From positions 203,672 through 267,671 of the forward strand of contig JANQQF010000181.1 in the NCBI GenBank assembly GCA_028285035.1: 64,000 bases of DNA, in the 5' to 3' direction. Origin of the DNA: Phycisphaerae bacterium. GTDB lineage: Bacteria; Chloroflexota; Anaerolineae; 4572-78; J111. Below are positions 1-7,654 of the stretch, piece after piece. The number at the start of each line of letters is the position of its first letter. Within the stretch, counting starts at the first letter, position 1. The notes below the pieces were generated by a model. That model saw nothing but the letters and a program-made list of their open reading frames with translations, ran no database searches and was not told the origin of the DNA. The position numbers and the translations under genes are program-made.

Positions 1-853
1 AGGCTGTTGGGGAAAGAACACCTTCTTCAATCAAATAACGACTAAAAGCCTGAATGGGATCGACCTGTTGCTTATGACCCTCTTTGTCACGATACTCCTG
101 CGGATCACCGACATAATGCCCTCGCCAGCGATAAGTTTTCGCCTCCAGCAAGGTGGGGCCTTCACCAGCCCGCGCCCGTTCTACTGCGGTCACGGTCGCC
201 TCATACACTGCCAAGACATCATTCCCGTCAACAATGACGCCAGGAATATCATAACTGGTGGCACGTTTGGCAATATCGGTAACTGCCGTGCCATATTCCA
301 GGGGGGTGGTCGAGGCGTAGCCATTATTTTCACACAAAAAGATCACCGGCAGTTTAAACACAGCGGCAAAGTTGATCGACTCATGGAAGGTGCCGCGATT
401 GCTAGCCCCATCCCCAAAAAAGGCCACAGCGACTTGATCTGTCCCCTTTATTTTAGCCGACAGGGCCGCCCCAGTGGCAATGGGTAAGCTTCCGCCCACG
501 ATAGCATTGGCCCCCAACATACCCACGCTAAAATCAGCAATATGCATTGAGCCGCCTTTACCCAGACAGTAGCCGGTCCGCTTACCAAACAGTTCAGCCA
601 TCATACGATCTGTTTTCGCCCCCTTGGCGATGGTGTGACCGTGGCCCCGGTGGGTGCTGGTCAGCCAGTCGTCGACGCGTAAAGCGGCACACACACCCGT
701 CGCTACCGCCTCTTGCCCAATCGAAAGGTGAGTGAAGCCGGGAATTTTTCCAGCTTCAAATAGCTTCTCAACATTCGACTCAAATTCTCGAATGCGGATC
801 ATTGTTCGCAGCAGGTCGCTCAATTGTACAGAGGTTAAGTCAGTTCGGGTCAT
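1..853 (-). CDS. Thiamine-diphosphate dehydrogenase E1 alpha subunit, partial
   Basis: Alpha subunit of the TPP-dependent E1 of a 2-oxoacid or acetoin dehydrogenase complex, which decarboxylates (or cleaves) the substrate and passes the acyl unit to a lipoyl E2. The frame starts at ATG 853 and runs off the left edge after 284 codons (family about 320-330), so the C-terminus is missing. Visible motifs are THRGHGH, the TPP/Mg motif from GDGASNRGTFHE to ENNGY about 30 residues later, and RWRGHYVGDP. It is the distal visible gene of a leftward operon (21 bp behind the SDR). An E2 lies at 4432 on the other strand; E1 beta is not in the window and is expected further left. The alcohol dehydrogenase neighbours suggest an acetoin/diol-type substrate (AcoA-like), but specificity cannot be read from sequence. 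Confidence 0.9.
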   Translation of the reverse strand, partial: MTRTDLTSVQLSDLLRTMIRIREFESNVEKLFEAGKIPGFTHLSIGQEAVATGVCAALRVDDWLTSTHRGHGHTIAKGAKTDRMMAELFGKRTGYCLGKGGSMHIADFSVGMLGANAIVGGSLPIATGAALSAKIKGTDQVAVAFFGDGASNRGTFHESINFAAVFKLPVIFLCENNGYASTTPLEYGTAVTDIAKRATSYDIPGVIVDGNDVLAVYEATVTAVERARAGEGPTLLEAKTYRWRGHYVGDPQEYRDKEGHKQQVDPIQAFSRYLIEEGVLSPTA

Positions 854-874
854 AGTATTTCATCCAAAGACATT

Positions 875-1624
875 TTAATCCATCAACAAACCGCCATTAA
901 CATCCAACACCTCTCCAGTGATAAAGCCAGACTCGTCAGCCGCCAGGAAGGCAACGGCTGCCCCGATATCCTGCGGGTGCCCAAAACGCCCTAAAGGAAC
1001 GGCTTGGGTGATCGTTTGACGGACAGGATCAGAAATGGCCGAGGTCAATGGGGTTTCGATAGGCCCAGGGGCGACCACATTGGCTGTGACCCCATATGGC
1101 GCCAATTCGCGGGCAAGCGATTTGGAAAAGGCGGTCACCCCAGCCTTGGCCGTGGCATATGCGGCCGTACCAAAGAGGCCCCCACCCACCTTGCCAGCGA
1201 TTGAGGAAATATTGATGATGCGTCCGCTCTGCTGTGCCCGCATTGGCCGAGCGACTAACTGACAACCAATAAAAACGCTGGTCAGGTTGATCCGCAAAAT
1301 GCGCTCCCACTCAACAAGAGGTAGCTCATCGATGGACATTGTGTTGATGATGGCAGCATTATTGACCAAAATATCTAGCTGACCAAACTGGGCAATCGTC
1401 TGATTAATTGCCGCCTGAAATTGTTCGGGATTGGAAACATCAGCCTGACAAGCCAAGGCCGAACCGGGCAAGGCTGTAGCGGTTTGAGTAGCCAGATCAC
1501 CATTTAGATCAACAACAGTCACCGTTGCCCCTTGTGTCGCCAGGCTTTCAGCAATGGCTCGACCAATCCCTTGGGCCGCCCCTGTAATCAAGGCCGTTTT
1601 ATTTGTCAGATCAAATAGGGTCAT
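875..1624 (-). CDS. SDR family oxidoreductase
   Basis: Classical short-chain dehydrogenase/reductase of 249 aa, the usual length, using NAD(P)(H) for alcohol/ketone interconversion in the cytoplasm. The N-terminal dinucleotide motif TGAAQGIG is at residues 14-21, NNAA at 88-91, a catalytic Ser at 140/141, YATAK with Tyr156 and Lys160, and a C-terminal DVNGG. Asp39 after the second strand favours NAD over NADP. It sits 5 bp downstream of the MDR stop and 21 bp upstream of E1 alpha, so the three are probably co-transcribed and act on one substrate series. Closest general resemblance is to FabG/glucose dehydrogenase-like SDRs; the real substrate is unknown. Confidence 0.9.
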   Translation of the reverse strand: MTLFDLTNKTALITGAAQGIGRAIAESLATQGATVTVVDLNGDLATQTATALPGSALACQADVSNPEQFQAAINQTIAQFGQLDILVNNAAIINTMSIDELPLVEWERILRINLTSVFIGCQLVARPMRAQQSGRIINISSIAGKVGGGLFGTAAYATAKAGVTAFSKSLARELAPYGVTANVVAPGPIETPLTSAISDPVRQTITQAVPLGRFGHPQDIGAAVAFLAADESGFITGEVLDVNGGLLMD

Positions 1625-1629
1625 ATGAT

Positions 1630-2709
1630 TTAATCCTGCTCAAAATGAATGGCTGCTTTGATAAAGCTGGCATCTGGGTTCTTGGTGAGTTCCAAGGCAC
1701 TTTGCAATTGATCAAGCGAAAAACACCGATTGTTGATCTTCTCGAAGGGATATTTACCCTCGTTAATCAACCACATCGCATCACCCACGTTGCCAGCTTG
1801 TCCCCGCCCAGTCACGATGGTGATGTCGCGCCAGATAAGGTCGTCAAATTTGAGGGATGTTTCTCGACCAGCGCTCAAACCAATCATCACCACCCGCCCG
1901 GCAGTTTTGACTAATTTTACCGCTGTCTGAATGGCTCGAGGCACCCCAGACGTTTCCACAACAACATCCGGCCAATCACCAAACAAATCAGGTACCACCT
2001 CAAGGGGGTCTTCTTTCTCTACATTGATCAGGTAGTCCGCACCAAACTCGCGGGCCAGCTCAAAACGAGCCTGATCGCGGCTCAGACCAAGGACAGCGAT
2101 TGGGCCAGCCCCACTCTCCCGGGCCACGGCCAGCGCACACAACCCTTGTGAACCAACACCCGAAATAACCACGCTCTGCCTCAAGCGAATCTCCCCTAAC
2201 AATTTTACCCACCGAACCGCATTACCCACGACGGAGGAGAGACAGGCCGCTAAAGGAGAGATGTCCTTTGTTAACTTATGGATAATGGTGCCGGGTTGGA
2301 GGTATAAATATTCTCCATAGCCACCAAACAAATGGGGTGGCTTTTCGGCTGAAAGTCCCAAACCATAGCTGCGGATATTGACACATTGATGGTAGTGGTA
2401 GGTGGTACGGCACCATTGACAGGCACCGCAGGGGATGTAAGGCTCTACGGTCACGCGATCACCAGGCTGTAAATCATAATGCACCGCCGCTTGCTGACCA
2501 ATCTCAATCACCTCACCCGCAAATTCGTGCCCCATAATCAGTGGAAATTGGGCCGAGGGAATGGCTCCGGCAAAGATTTTGGTGTCGGTCATACAGACCG
2601 ACGTCGCTGCCAGACGTAGCAACACCTCATCTGCCGCCGGAGCCACCACATCATATTCCCACAATTCCAGTTGACCCGGTTCTCTCAGCACCATTGCTTT
2701 GGCTTGCAT
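1630..2709 (-). CDS. Zinc-dependent MDR alcohol/polyol dehydrogenase
   Basis: Medium-chain dehydrogenase of 359 aa, likely NAD-linked oxidation of an alcohol or diol. Catalytic zinc ligands are Cys39 and the GHE motif (60-62); the structural zinc lobe has Cys94, Cys97, Cys100 and Cys109. The Rossmann stretch is GVGSQG near residues 185-190. The pattern resembles threonine/sorbitol/2,3-butanediol dehydrogenases. It lies between the alpha/beta hydrolase and the SDR in the leftward operon. Together with E1 alpha and the distant E2 this suggests stepwise oxidation of a hydroxy compound to an acyl-CoA; that link is inference. Confidence 0.88.
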   Translation of the reverse strand: MQAKAMVLREPGQLELWEYDVVAPAADEVLLRLAATSVCMTDTKIFAGAIPSAQFPLIMGHEFAGEVIEIGQQAAVHYDLQPGDRVTVEPYIPCGACQWCRTTYHYHQCVNIRSYGLGLSAEKPPHLFGGYGEYLYLQPGTIIHKLTKDISPLAACLSSVVGNAVRWVKLLGEIRLRQSVVISGVGSQGLCALAVARESGAGPIAVLGLSRDQARFELAREFGADYLINVEKEDPLEVVPDLFGDWPDVVVETSGVPRAIQTAVKLVKTAGRVVMIGLSAGRETSLKFDDLIWRDITIVTGRGQAGNVGDAMWLINEGKYPFEKINNRCFSLDQLQSALELTKNPDASFIKAAIHFEQD

Positions 2710-2753
2710 CAGGAATCAAATCTCCAGCTAAGGAACAGCAATCATCTGTCGTT

Positions 2754-3581
2754 TTAGCCAATAAAGTCAGCAACAATTTTGTTGAATTTTTCCGGCCCCT
2801 CAAGGAACATAAAATGAGCCCCACCCTCTTCTTCCTCAAAAATTTCCACCTGTGACCCGGAAATTTGCTCGTGAATCCAGATTTGTGATTGCCAGGGCAC
2901 ATGACTGACTTTGCCACCAAAAATTAAGGTGGGCAGGGTGATACGCTGAATGACGTCCCGCCAATCAATGCTGATATGGTGCAGGGCTAGTTCGGCTGCA
3001 TCCACCCGAGGAAACTTTAAATTCTCCTCAATAATCCAGGCTTTGAGAGCCGGGTCAATGCCCTTTGTCAGCATCCCCCCAACAAACCCTTCGGTCACAG
3101 CGTTGGCCTCATCGCTACGTAGGCCCATATACAGCCCGACCGTGCCCTCAGCATCAATGATACCCCCTAAGTTTGCTTTCTCTTCATCAGACATATCTGG
3201 CGTCGTCAACACCCAGGTGGGTTCATCAATCAGAATAAGCTTACTCAAGCGGTCGCTACCAAAGAGATCAAGGTAGCCCCAACTAACCGAACAGCCCATT
3301 GAGTGCCCCATCAGCACCACATCCTGCAAATCCAGCGCAGTCAAAAAATCATCAAGATCTTTGGCCAATCGCCCCATTCGATAGCCATAGTTGGGCTTAT
3401 CCGACTCACCGTGCCCACGCATATCGACGGCAATGACGCGATAACGATCACTCAACCCTTCTAGTTGGTGTTTAAAGAGGGCGGCTGATTGTGACCACCC
3501 TGGAACCATGACCAAGGGCGTTCCTTGACCTGCTTCTTGATAGACCAACTTAACACCATCATTTGTTGTTACGTGTGCCAT
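2754..3581 (-). CDS. Alpha/beta hydrolase
   Basis: Alpha/beta-hydrolase-fold enzyme of 275 aa, substrate unknown (ester or C-C bond hydrolysis possible). I place the start at ATG 3581, not at upstream in-frame codons, because an excellent AGGAGGT ribosome site lies just before it and the upstream extension would cover the promoter. The oxyanion segment is VPGW (26-29), the nucleophile elbow GHSMG has Ser94, and the catalytic His is His256. The usual Asp of the GxxD strand-7 motif is replaced (Gly-Gly-Lys-Val at 222-225); Asp119 after strand 6 could serve instead. First gene of the leftward operon, divergent from the GntR regulator. Confidence 0.85.
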   Translation of the reverse strand: MAHVTTNDGVKLVYQEAGQGTPLVMVPGWSQSAALFKHQLEGLSDRYRVIAVDMRGHGESDKPNYGYRMGRLAKDLDDFLTALDLQDVVLMGHSMGCSVSWGYLDLFGSDRLSKLILIDEPTWVLTTPDMSDEEKANLGGIIDAEGTVGLYMGLRSDEANAVTEGFVGGMLTKGIDPALKAWIIEENLKFPRVDAAELALHHISIDWRDVIQRITLPTLIFGGKVSHVPWQSQIWIHEQISGSQVEIFEEEEGGAHFMFLEGPEKFNKIVADFIG

Positions 3582-3641
3582 AGTAGTACCTCCTCGTACA
3601 AACTTAATAACATTTTGATTTATCGGGGGAATTGCGACTAG

Positions 3642-3720
3642 ATTATAACCAATCATTGTCAGTTTGTCAAACAATCTTACAATCTTACCTTTTGACAATT
3701 TTAGAAGGCCACATTACAAT
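3642..3720. promoter_or_regulatory. Back-to-back promoters with shared inverted repeat
   Basis: Leftward promoter: -35 TTGACA (3670-3665), 17-bp spacer, -10 TATAAT (3647-3642), perfect consensus, driving the hydrolase operon. Rightward promoter: -35 TTGACA (3692-3697), 17-bp spacer, -10 TACAAT (3715-3720), driving the GntR gene. The two -35 boxes lie in the arms of an inverted repeat, TTGTCAAA at 3664-3671 and TTTGACAA at 3691-3698, separated by 19 bp. A repressor bound here would cover both promoters; the obvious candidate is the adjacent GntR protein. The motifs are visible; the binding is inferred. Confidence 0.8.
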
Positions 3721-3727
3721 TTGAGCT

Positions 3728-4417
3728 ATGACCCTAAACAACATTAAAAAAGTAAATAAAGTTTCAATCACAAATCAAGTTGTCGAAGTATTAAGAAATT
3801 CAATTGTCAATGGTGACTTACAACCGGGGACGCATCTCCGTGAAGTGGATTTGGCGGAGCGAATAGAAGTTAGCCGAGGCTCTGTACGTGAAGCCTTAAT
3901 TCGATTAGAGGCAGAAGGCTTGGTTCAATCTCATGTTGGGCGTGGCAGTTTTGTGGCGGAACTCTCTGATCAAGATGTAGTCGAAATTTATGATCTTCGG
4001 CTCTTGCTGGAAAAGGAAGCGGTGCGATTGGTCACCCTCAGTGCATCCGAGGCCCAACTCCAAACGCTGCTTGATCTCAGTGAGCAAACAATTAAAGCCA
4101 GCCGGGCAAACGATATCCCTACACTTTTAGAGATTAATATTGAGTTTCATCGCTTAATCTGGCAATGGGCGGAAAACAGCCGATTGTGCCAACTGCTCGA
4201 AACCTATTATCGTCAGATTCAACTCTACCTGGCCTCCACCACCTATCGAATGCCTTATGAACGACGCCTGCGAGCCATTGAAGACCACAAGAATATGGTG
4301 CTGGCGATGATGGAGCGGGACCCAGAGGCTGCGGCCCAGATGATGCAGACTCATCTCAGTGTCGCTGAACAAGAGATGCGGGATTTTATAGCCAACAAGC
4401 TTGCTCAACCTGAATAA
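3728..4417 (+). CDS. GntR family transcriptional regulator, FCD (FadR-like) type
   Basis: DNA-binding regulator of 229 aa: winged helix-turn-helix at about residues 12-80 (LAERIEVSRGSVREAL) and an all-helical FCD ligand domain at about 85-215. Candidate metal/ligand histidines are His141, His187 and His209; the usual Asp four residues before the first His is Asn137. The ATG at 3728 lies 7 nt after the -10 box and has no Shine-Dalgarno sequence, so the transcript is probably leaderless. Divergent from the hydrolase operon and 14 bp before the E2 gene. Probably senses an organic acid intermediate of the pathway and represses both directions. Confidence 0.9.
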   Translation: MTLNNIKKVNKVSITNQVVEVLRNSIVNGDLQPGTHLREVDLAERIEVSRGSVREALIRLEAEGLVQSHVGRGSFVAELSDQDVVEIYDLRLLLEKEAVRLVTLSASEAQLQTLLDLSEQTIKASRANDIPTLLEINIEFHRLIWQWAENSRLCQLLETYYRQIQLYLASTTYRMPYERRLRAIEDHKNMVLAMMERDPEAAAQMMQTHLSVAEQEMRDFIANKLAQPE

Positions 4418-4431
4418 ACGAGGTGGTTGAT

Positions 4432-5643
4432 ATGACGATAAATGTCATTATTCCCAAAATGGGCATGCACGAGAGTGAAGGCACCATCGTGGAATGGCTC
4501 AAAAAAGATGGAGAAACCGTTCAAATCGGGGACGTTTTACTTCACGTTGAGAATGATAAGGTCGTCAACGAAATTGTGGCCGAGGCCCAAGGTACGCTTA
4601 AGGTATTAGTGACCGAAGGTGAAACGCACCCGGTGGGCACGATCGTGGGGGCAATTCTGACATCGGTTGAGCAAACCGAGGCTGTGCCAGTTCCCGCTCA
4701 GACGATAGTCCAAATTGGATCGAATGGACAGCCACATCTTAAAAACCGTAGCATCCGCACAAAACTGCGACGTTACAGCACCCCACCGACCCAAACTGGC
4801 CTCCGAGCCTCGCCGCTCGCTCGGCGCATAGCGGCAGAGTTGGGGATAAACTTGCGACAAATTACGGGGTCAGGGCCTCACGGACGGATTGTCCAGCAGG
4901 ATGTTTTGATGTTCCAAGCACCCGCTGTCAATCCATCAATAGTTGAGCCAGGTGAAGCAACGGCGGGGACGTCGCGTCCCTTGACCATTAGACAGCGTCG
5001 TATGGCCACGAAAATGGTTGATAGTCTGCAAGCAACGGCCCAATTTACGTTGACCATGCGGGTAGATGTGACAGAACTGGCCCAGACCCGCCAAATGTTG
5101 AGTGACCGATGGTCGAAACGAATCAGCTACACCGATTTGATTGTCTATGCTGTCGCTTTGTCCTTGCAGAGGCATCCCCAAATTATGGCCACCTGGCAAG
5201 AAGATCACCTAACGATCCCGAATGATCTCCACATCGGTCTGGCGGTGGCAACAGATCAGGGTTTAATTGTGCCCGTTGTGCGTCAAGTGGACCGCTTATC
5301 TTTGCGAGAGACCCACGATGAGATCACCATTTTGGTTGAGAAAACTCGTACCAACCAGTTGTTAGCTGAGGATGTTGGCGGTGGCTGCTTCACCGTCTCC
5401 AATTTAGGCATGTTTGGTATCGATTGGTTTACTCCAATTCTAAATGCCCCAGAAAGTGCCATTTTAGGTGTCGGGCAAATTGAAGAGATACTTGTCCGAC
5501 GTGACGGACAAATTGTTGATGCCCAACGGATGCCTTTGTCGCTTACCCTTGACCATCGCTTAATCGATGGGGCTTTAGGGGCTTCATTTCTGCAATCGGT
5601 GCGTGGCTACCTCGAAGACCCCCTCTCACTTTTTATTGATTGA
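4432..5643 (+). CDS. Dihydrolipoamide acyltransferase (E2) of 2-oxoacid/acetoin dehydrogenase
   Basis: E2 core enzyme that receives the acyl group from E1 and transfers it to CoA. ATG 4432 is preferred over the in-frame GTG at 4423 because AGGTGG sits correctly before it; this gives 403 aa. Order: one lipoyl domain (about 1-75, lipoyl Lys43 in ENDKVVNE), a linker, the E1/E3-binding domain (about 125-158, RASPLARRIAAELG) and the acyltransferase domain ending in DHRLIDG with catalytic His375. The lipoyl motif has Asn where Thr is common (ETDK). It follows the GntR gene in the same direction and supplies the E2 for the E1 alpha encoded leftward. No E3 is present in the window. Confidence 0.92.
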   Translation: MTINVIIPKMGMHESEGTIVEWLKKDGETVQIGDVLLHVENDKVVNEIVAEAQGTLKVLVTEGETHPVGTIVGAILTSVEQTEAVPVPAQTIVQIGSNGQPHLKNRSIRTKLRRYSTPPTQTGLRASPLARRIAAELGINLRQITGSGPHGRIVQQDVLMFQAPAVNPSIVEPGEATAGTSRPLTIRQRRMATKMVDSLQATAQFTLTMRVDVTELAQTRQMLSDRWSKRISYTDLIVYAVALSLQRHPQIMATWQEDHLTIPNDLHIGLAVATDQGLIVPVVRQVDRLSLRETHDEITILVEKTRTNQLLAEDVGGGCFTVSNLGMFGIDWFTPILNAPESAILGVGQIEEILVRRDGQIVDAQRMPLSLTLDHRLIDGALGASFLQSVRGYLEDPLSLFID

Positions 5644-5651
5644 GCCATTCG

Positions 5652-5705
5652 TAAAAAACAAATAAAAATAGGTGTCACACGGTTTATCATACCAATGTGA
5701 CACCT
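5652..5705 (-). terminator. Rho-independent terminator of the 5752-6135 gene
   Basis: Stem AGGTGTCAC (5670-5678) pairs with GTGACACCT (5697-5705) across an 18-nt loop. On the minus strand it is followed by a T-rich tract (complement of 5652-5669), as expected for termination of leftward transcription. It may also slow rightward transcription leaving the E2 gene. Confidence 0.65.
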
Positions 5706-5751
5706 GCTCAAGATTTACTGACAGTACTTATTTGTATTGGAAAATCATTTC

Positions 5752-6135
5752 CTACCGAAAATAGCCATTAACCAACGGTGCAAAACTCAGGTTCTCACCC
5801 ATCAATTGCCGAAATGGCTCTTTTTGTTCCTCGGTCCAATCACAATAAATCACGATCTTGAGTGGGCCACACAAGATGCCATCGTTGAGTTTGGCAATGT
5901 GGGCCTGGACGTGGGGACTATCAATGTGCGCTTGCATATCTTCGTAATTTTGGAAGACTTCAAGCCAACGATAGACTGTCTTGTCATCATCCTCAGATAC
6001 AATAGTATGGGCGTGGACAAGCATCCCCGGCTCAGTCTCTTTGACTAAGTCATCGATTTCCTTACCCATTCGTTCATACTCTGCCACCCGATCTTTATAA
6101 ACAGGCTCAAATGCTTCAAGAAAAAATAACGTCAT
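5752..6135 (-). CDS. Antibiotic biosynthesis monooxygenase-like (ABM) domain protein
   Basis: Small cytoplasmic protein of 127 aa with the ferredoxin-like alpha/beta barrel pattern of the ABM/YgiN group, which usually form dimers and act as cofactor-free mono-oxygenases or stress proteins. ATG 6135 is chosen because AAGGAG precedes it; the longer in-frame version would read through a hairpin repeat. Visible features are an N-terminal strand (TLFFLEAFEP), a Glu/Lys-rich helix, and VYRWLEVFQNYEDMQAHI, the typical aromatic/His-containing middle. Followed by a good terminator, so it is probably the last gene of a transcript from mtnA. Function unknown. Confidence 0.65.
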   Translation of the reverse strand: MTLFFLEAFEPVYKDRVAEYERMGKEIDDLVKETEPGMLVHAHTIVSEDDDKTVYRWLEVFQNYEDMQAHIDSPHVQAHIAKLNDGILCGPLKIVIYCDWTEEQKEPFRQLMGENLSFAPLVNGYFR

Positions 6136-6162
6136 TGTTCTCTCCTTAAGTAAAATTGTAAC

Positions 6163-6203
6163 ACAGGCTTCTGGCCTGTCCGTGTGTAGGCAAGGATGCC
6201 TAC
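6163..6203. repeat. Double-hairpin intergenic repeat (REP-like)
   Basis: Two adjacent hairpins: ACAGGC (6163-6168) with GCCTGT (6174-6179), and GTAGGC (6186-6191) with GCCTAC (6198-6203). It fills the gap between mtnA and the ABM gene. It looks like a dispersed palindromic unit of the genome; no second copy of this exact form is in the window. Confidence 0.5.
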
Positions 6204-6209
6204 GATACA

Positions 6210-7256
6210 TTAGCTCGCCATAATTTTAGCGAGATTTTCCTCATATGGAGGGTAGACCACCCCTTTTTCGGTGATAATTGCCGTAATGTATTTGGCAGGC
6301 GTCACATCAAAGGCCGGATTAGCAACCTCGACATCATCGGGTGTAATCTGCCAAGTGCCTATGTGGGTTACCTCTTGACCCGAACGCTCTTCGATCTCGA
6401 TGTCATCGCCAGAGGCCAAGGCCATATCAATTGTTGTGGTTGGTGCGGCAACATAAAAGGGCACATTGTTCTCATGGGCCACAACAGCCAGATTGTAAGT
6501 ACCGATTTTATTGGCGGTGTCACCATTGGCCACAACCCGGTCGGCCCCGACCACACACAAATCAACCATTCCTTTGCGTAAATAGTAGCCGGAGGCACTG
6601 TCAACAATCACCTTGAAGGGTACACCCTGCTCTTTGAGTTCATAGGCTGACAAACGCCCCCCCTGCAAACGAGGCCGCGTTTCATCCAGCAAAGCCAGGA
6701 CCGTTTTGCCTTCTTCGTGGGCCATCCGAATGATGCCCAAGGCGGTGCCATAGTCAACCGTTGCCAAGCTACCAGTGTTACAGTGGTGGATGATGGTCGC
6801 TTCTTCGGGGATCAGAGGCATCGCATTTTGACCAATCGCCCGATTGAGTTCGACATCTTCGCTGGCAATGGCGTGTGCCTCCGCGAGGATCGAGGCCCGT
6901 AAGGCTGCAACCGACACATTTACGTTTTCGGCGATATGATCCCCCATCCGATCCAAAGCCCAAAATAAATTCACCGCCGTGGGGCGAGATTGTCGGAGCA
7001 CAACATCCGCCGCTACCAATTCTTGGCGCAAGGCTTCGGTCTCAGTTGCGGTCGAATGATGAGCCGTCAGGGCGATACCGTATGCTGCGGCTGCGCCAAT
7101 GGCCGGGGCACCGCGAATAACCATATCCGTGATGGCCTGAGCGACTGTCTGATAATCGGTGTAGTCATTGTAAATCGACTCGTGGGGCAATTTACGCTGA
7201 TCGAGCATGCGGACAACACCACCCTCGATCCATTCGATACTGCGAAAAGCACTCAT
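6210..7256 (-). CDS. mtnA: S-methyl-5-thioribose-1-phosphate isomerase
   Basis: Isomerises methylthioribose-1-phosphate to methylthioribulose-1-phosphate in the methionine salvage pathway. Family-typical length (348 aa from ATG 7256, chosen because AAGGAG is 9 nt before it; two ATGs just upstream abut the ribosome site). Clear signatures: RGAPAIGAAA, the catalytic Cys159 in HCNTGSLATVDYGTALG, DETRPRLQGGRL, and catalytic Asp239 in VGADRVVANGDTANKIGTY. No other salvage enzymes lie next to it, but a DmdA-like demethylase is divergent at 7655 and a sulfur gene region follows. An 87-bp dispersed repeat lies just upstream of its start. Confidence 0.95.
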   Translation of the reverse strand: MSAFRSIEWIEGGVVRMLDQRKLPHESIYNDYTDYQTVAQAITDMVIRGAPAIGAAAAYGIALTAHHSTATETEALRQELVAADVVLRQSRPTAVNLFWALDRMGDHIAENVNVSVAALRASILAEAHAIASEDVELNRAIGQNAMPLIPEEATIIHHCNTGSLATVDYGTALGIIRMAHEEGKTVLALLDETRPRLQGGRLSAYELKEQGVPFKVIVDSASGYYLRKGMVDLCVVGADRVVANGDTANKIGTYNLAVVAHENNVPFYVAAPTTTIDMALASGDDIEIEERSGQEVTHIGTWQITPDDVEVANPAFDVTPAKYITAIITEKGVVYPPYEENLAKIMAS

Positions 7257-7283
7257 TGTCATCATCTCCTTGATTTTGAGGGC

Positions 7284-7370
7284 TTAGGACTAAGGATTAA
7301 ATAACTTACGTACATCTAAGGCTACCTGCAAGCTCTCAAATACCGAAGTTATTTCTTTTCGATTCCTTAG
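7284..7370. repeat. 87-bp dispersed repeat, copy A
   Basis: Matches 31834-31920 over 87 positions without gaps, about 10 mismatches by eye. It contains an inverted pair AAATAACTT / AAGTTATTT and near-terminal CTAAGGA / TCCTTAG. Both copies sit just upstream of a leftward gene (mtnA here, the SulP-rhodanese fusion for copy B), so they could be either a small mobile palindromic element or a leader element. Confidence 0.7.
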
Positions 7371-7654
7371 TATAAAACATCGATTATGACTTGTCCAACA
7401 GCTGGTCTGTATTGGCTAGGTGTATAACTAGGAAAATTCTTTAAAATATAACATCAGACGTGCCCAGGCTACCGAAAGGGCGTGTTTCGTGATATGTGAT
7501 GCGAATTGAAGCGATTACGAAACACGTATCACGCATTACGTGGCCTCAAATAAAATGTTAAAATATCTCGTAGAATAGACAAAACTCTCAAAGTATGATA
7601 GCGTCTTGCCGCCAAGGTAAGATGGCAGTTCATATTTTGAGGTTATTGAAAATA
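7371..7654. other. Intergenic region with inverted repeat
   Basis: About 280 bp between the repeat and the DmdA-like gene. Arms CGTGTTTCGT (7481-7490) and ACGAAACACG (7517-7526) form a perfect 10-bp inverted repeat, with weaker extra complementarity outside. It resembles a dispersed palindromic element. No convincing promoter was found for the downstream gene. Confidence 0.45.

Noticed and set aside
3582..3698. N-terminal extension of the alpha/beta hydrolase
   Set aside because: It would cover a perfect promoter and inverted repeat, while a strong AGGAGGT site marks ATG 3581.
1..5643. A complete acetoin dehydrogenase (aco) operon
   Set aside because: Only E1 alpha (partial) and E2 are visible, on opposite strands; no E1 beta, E3 or acoR-type regulator is present, so the name would overstate the evidence.
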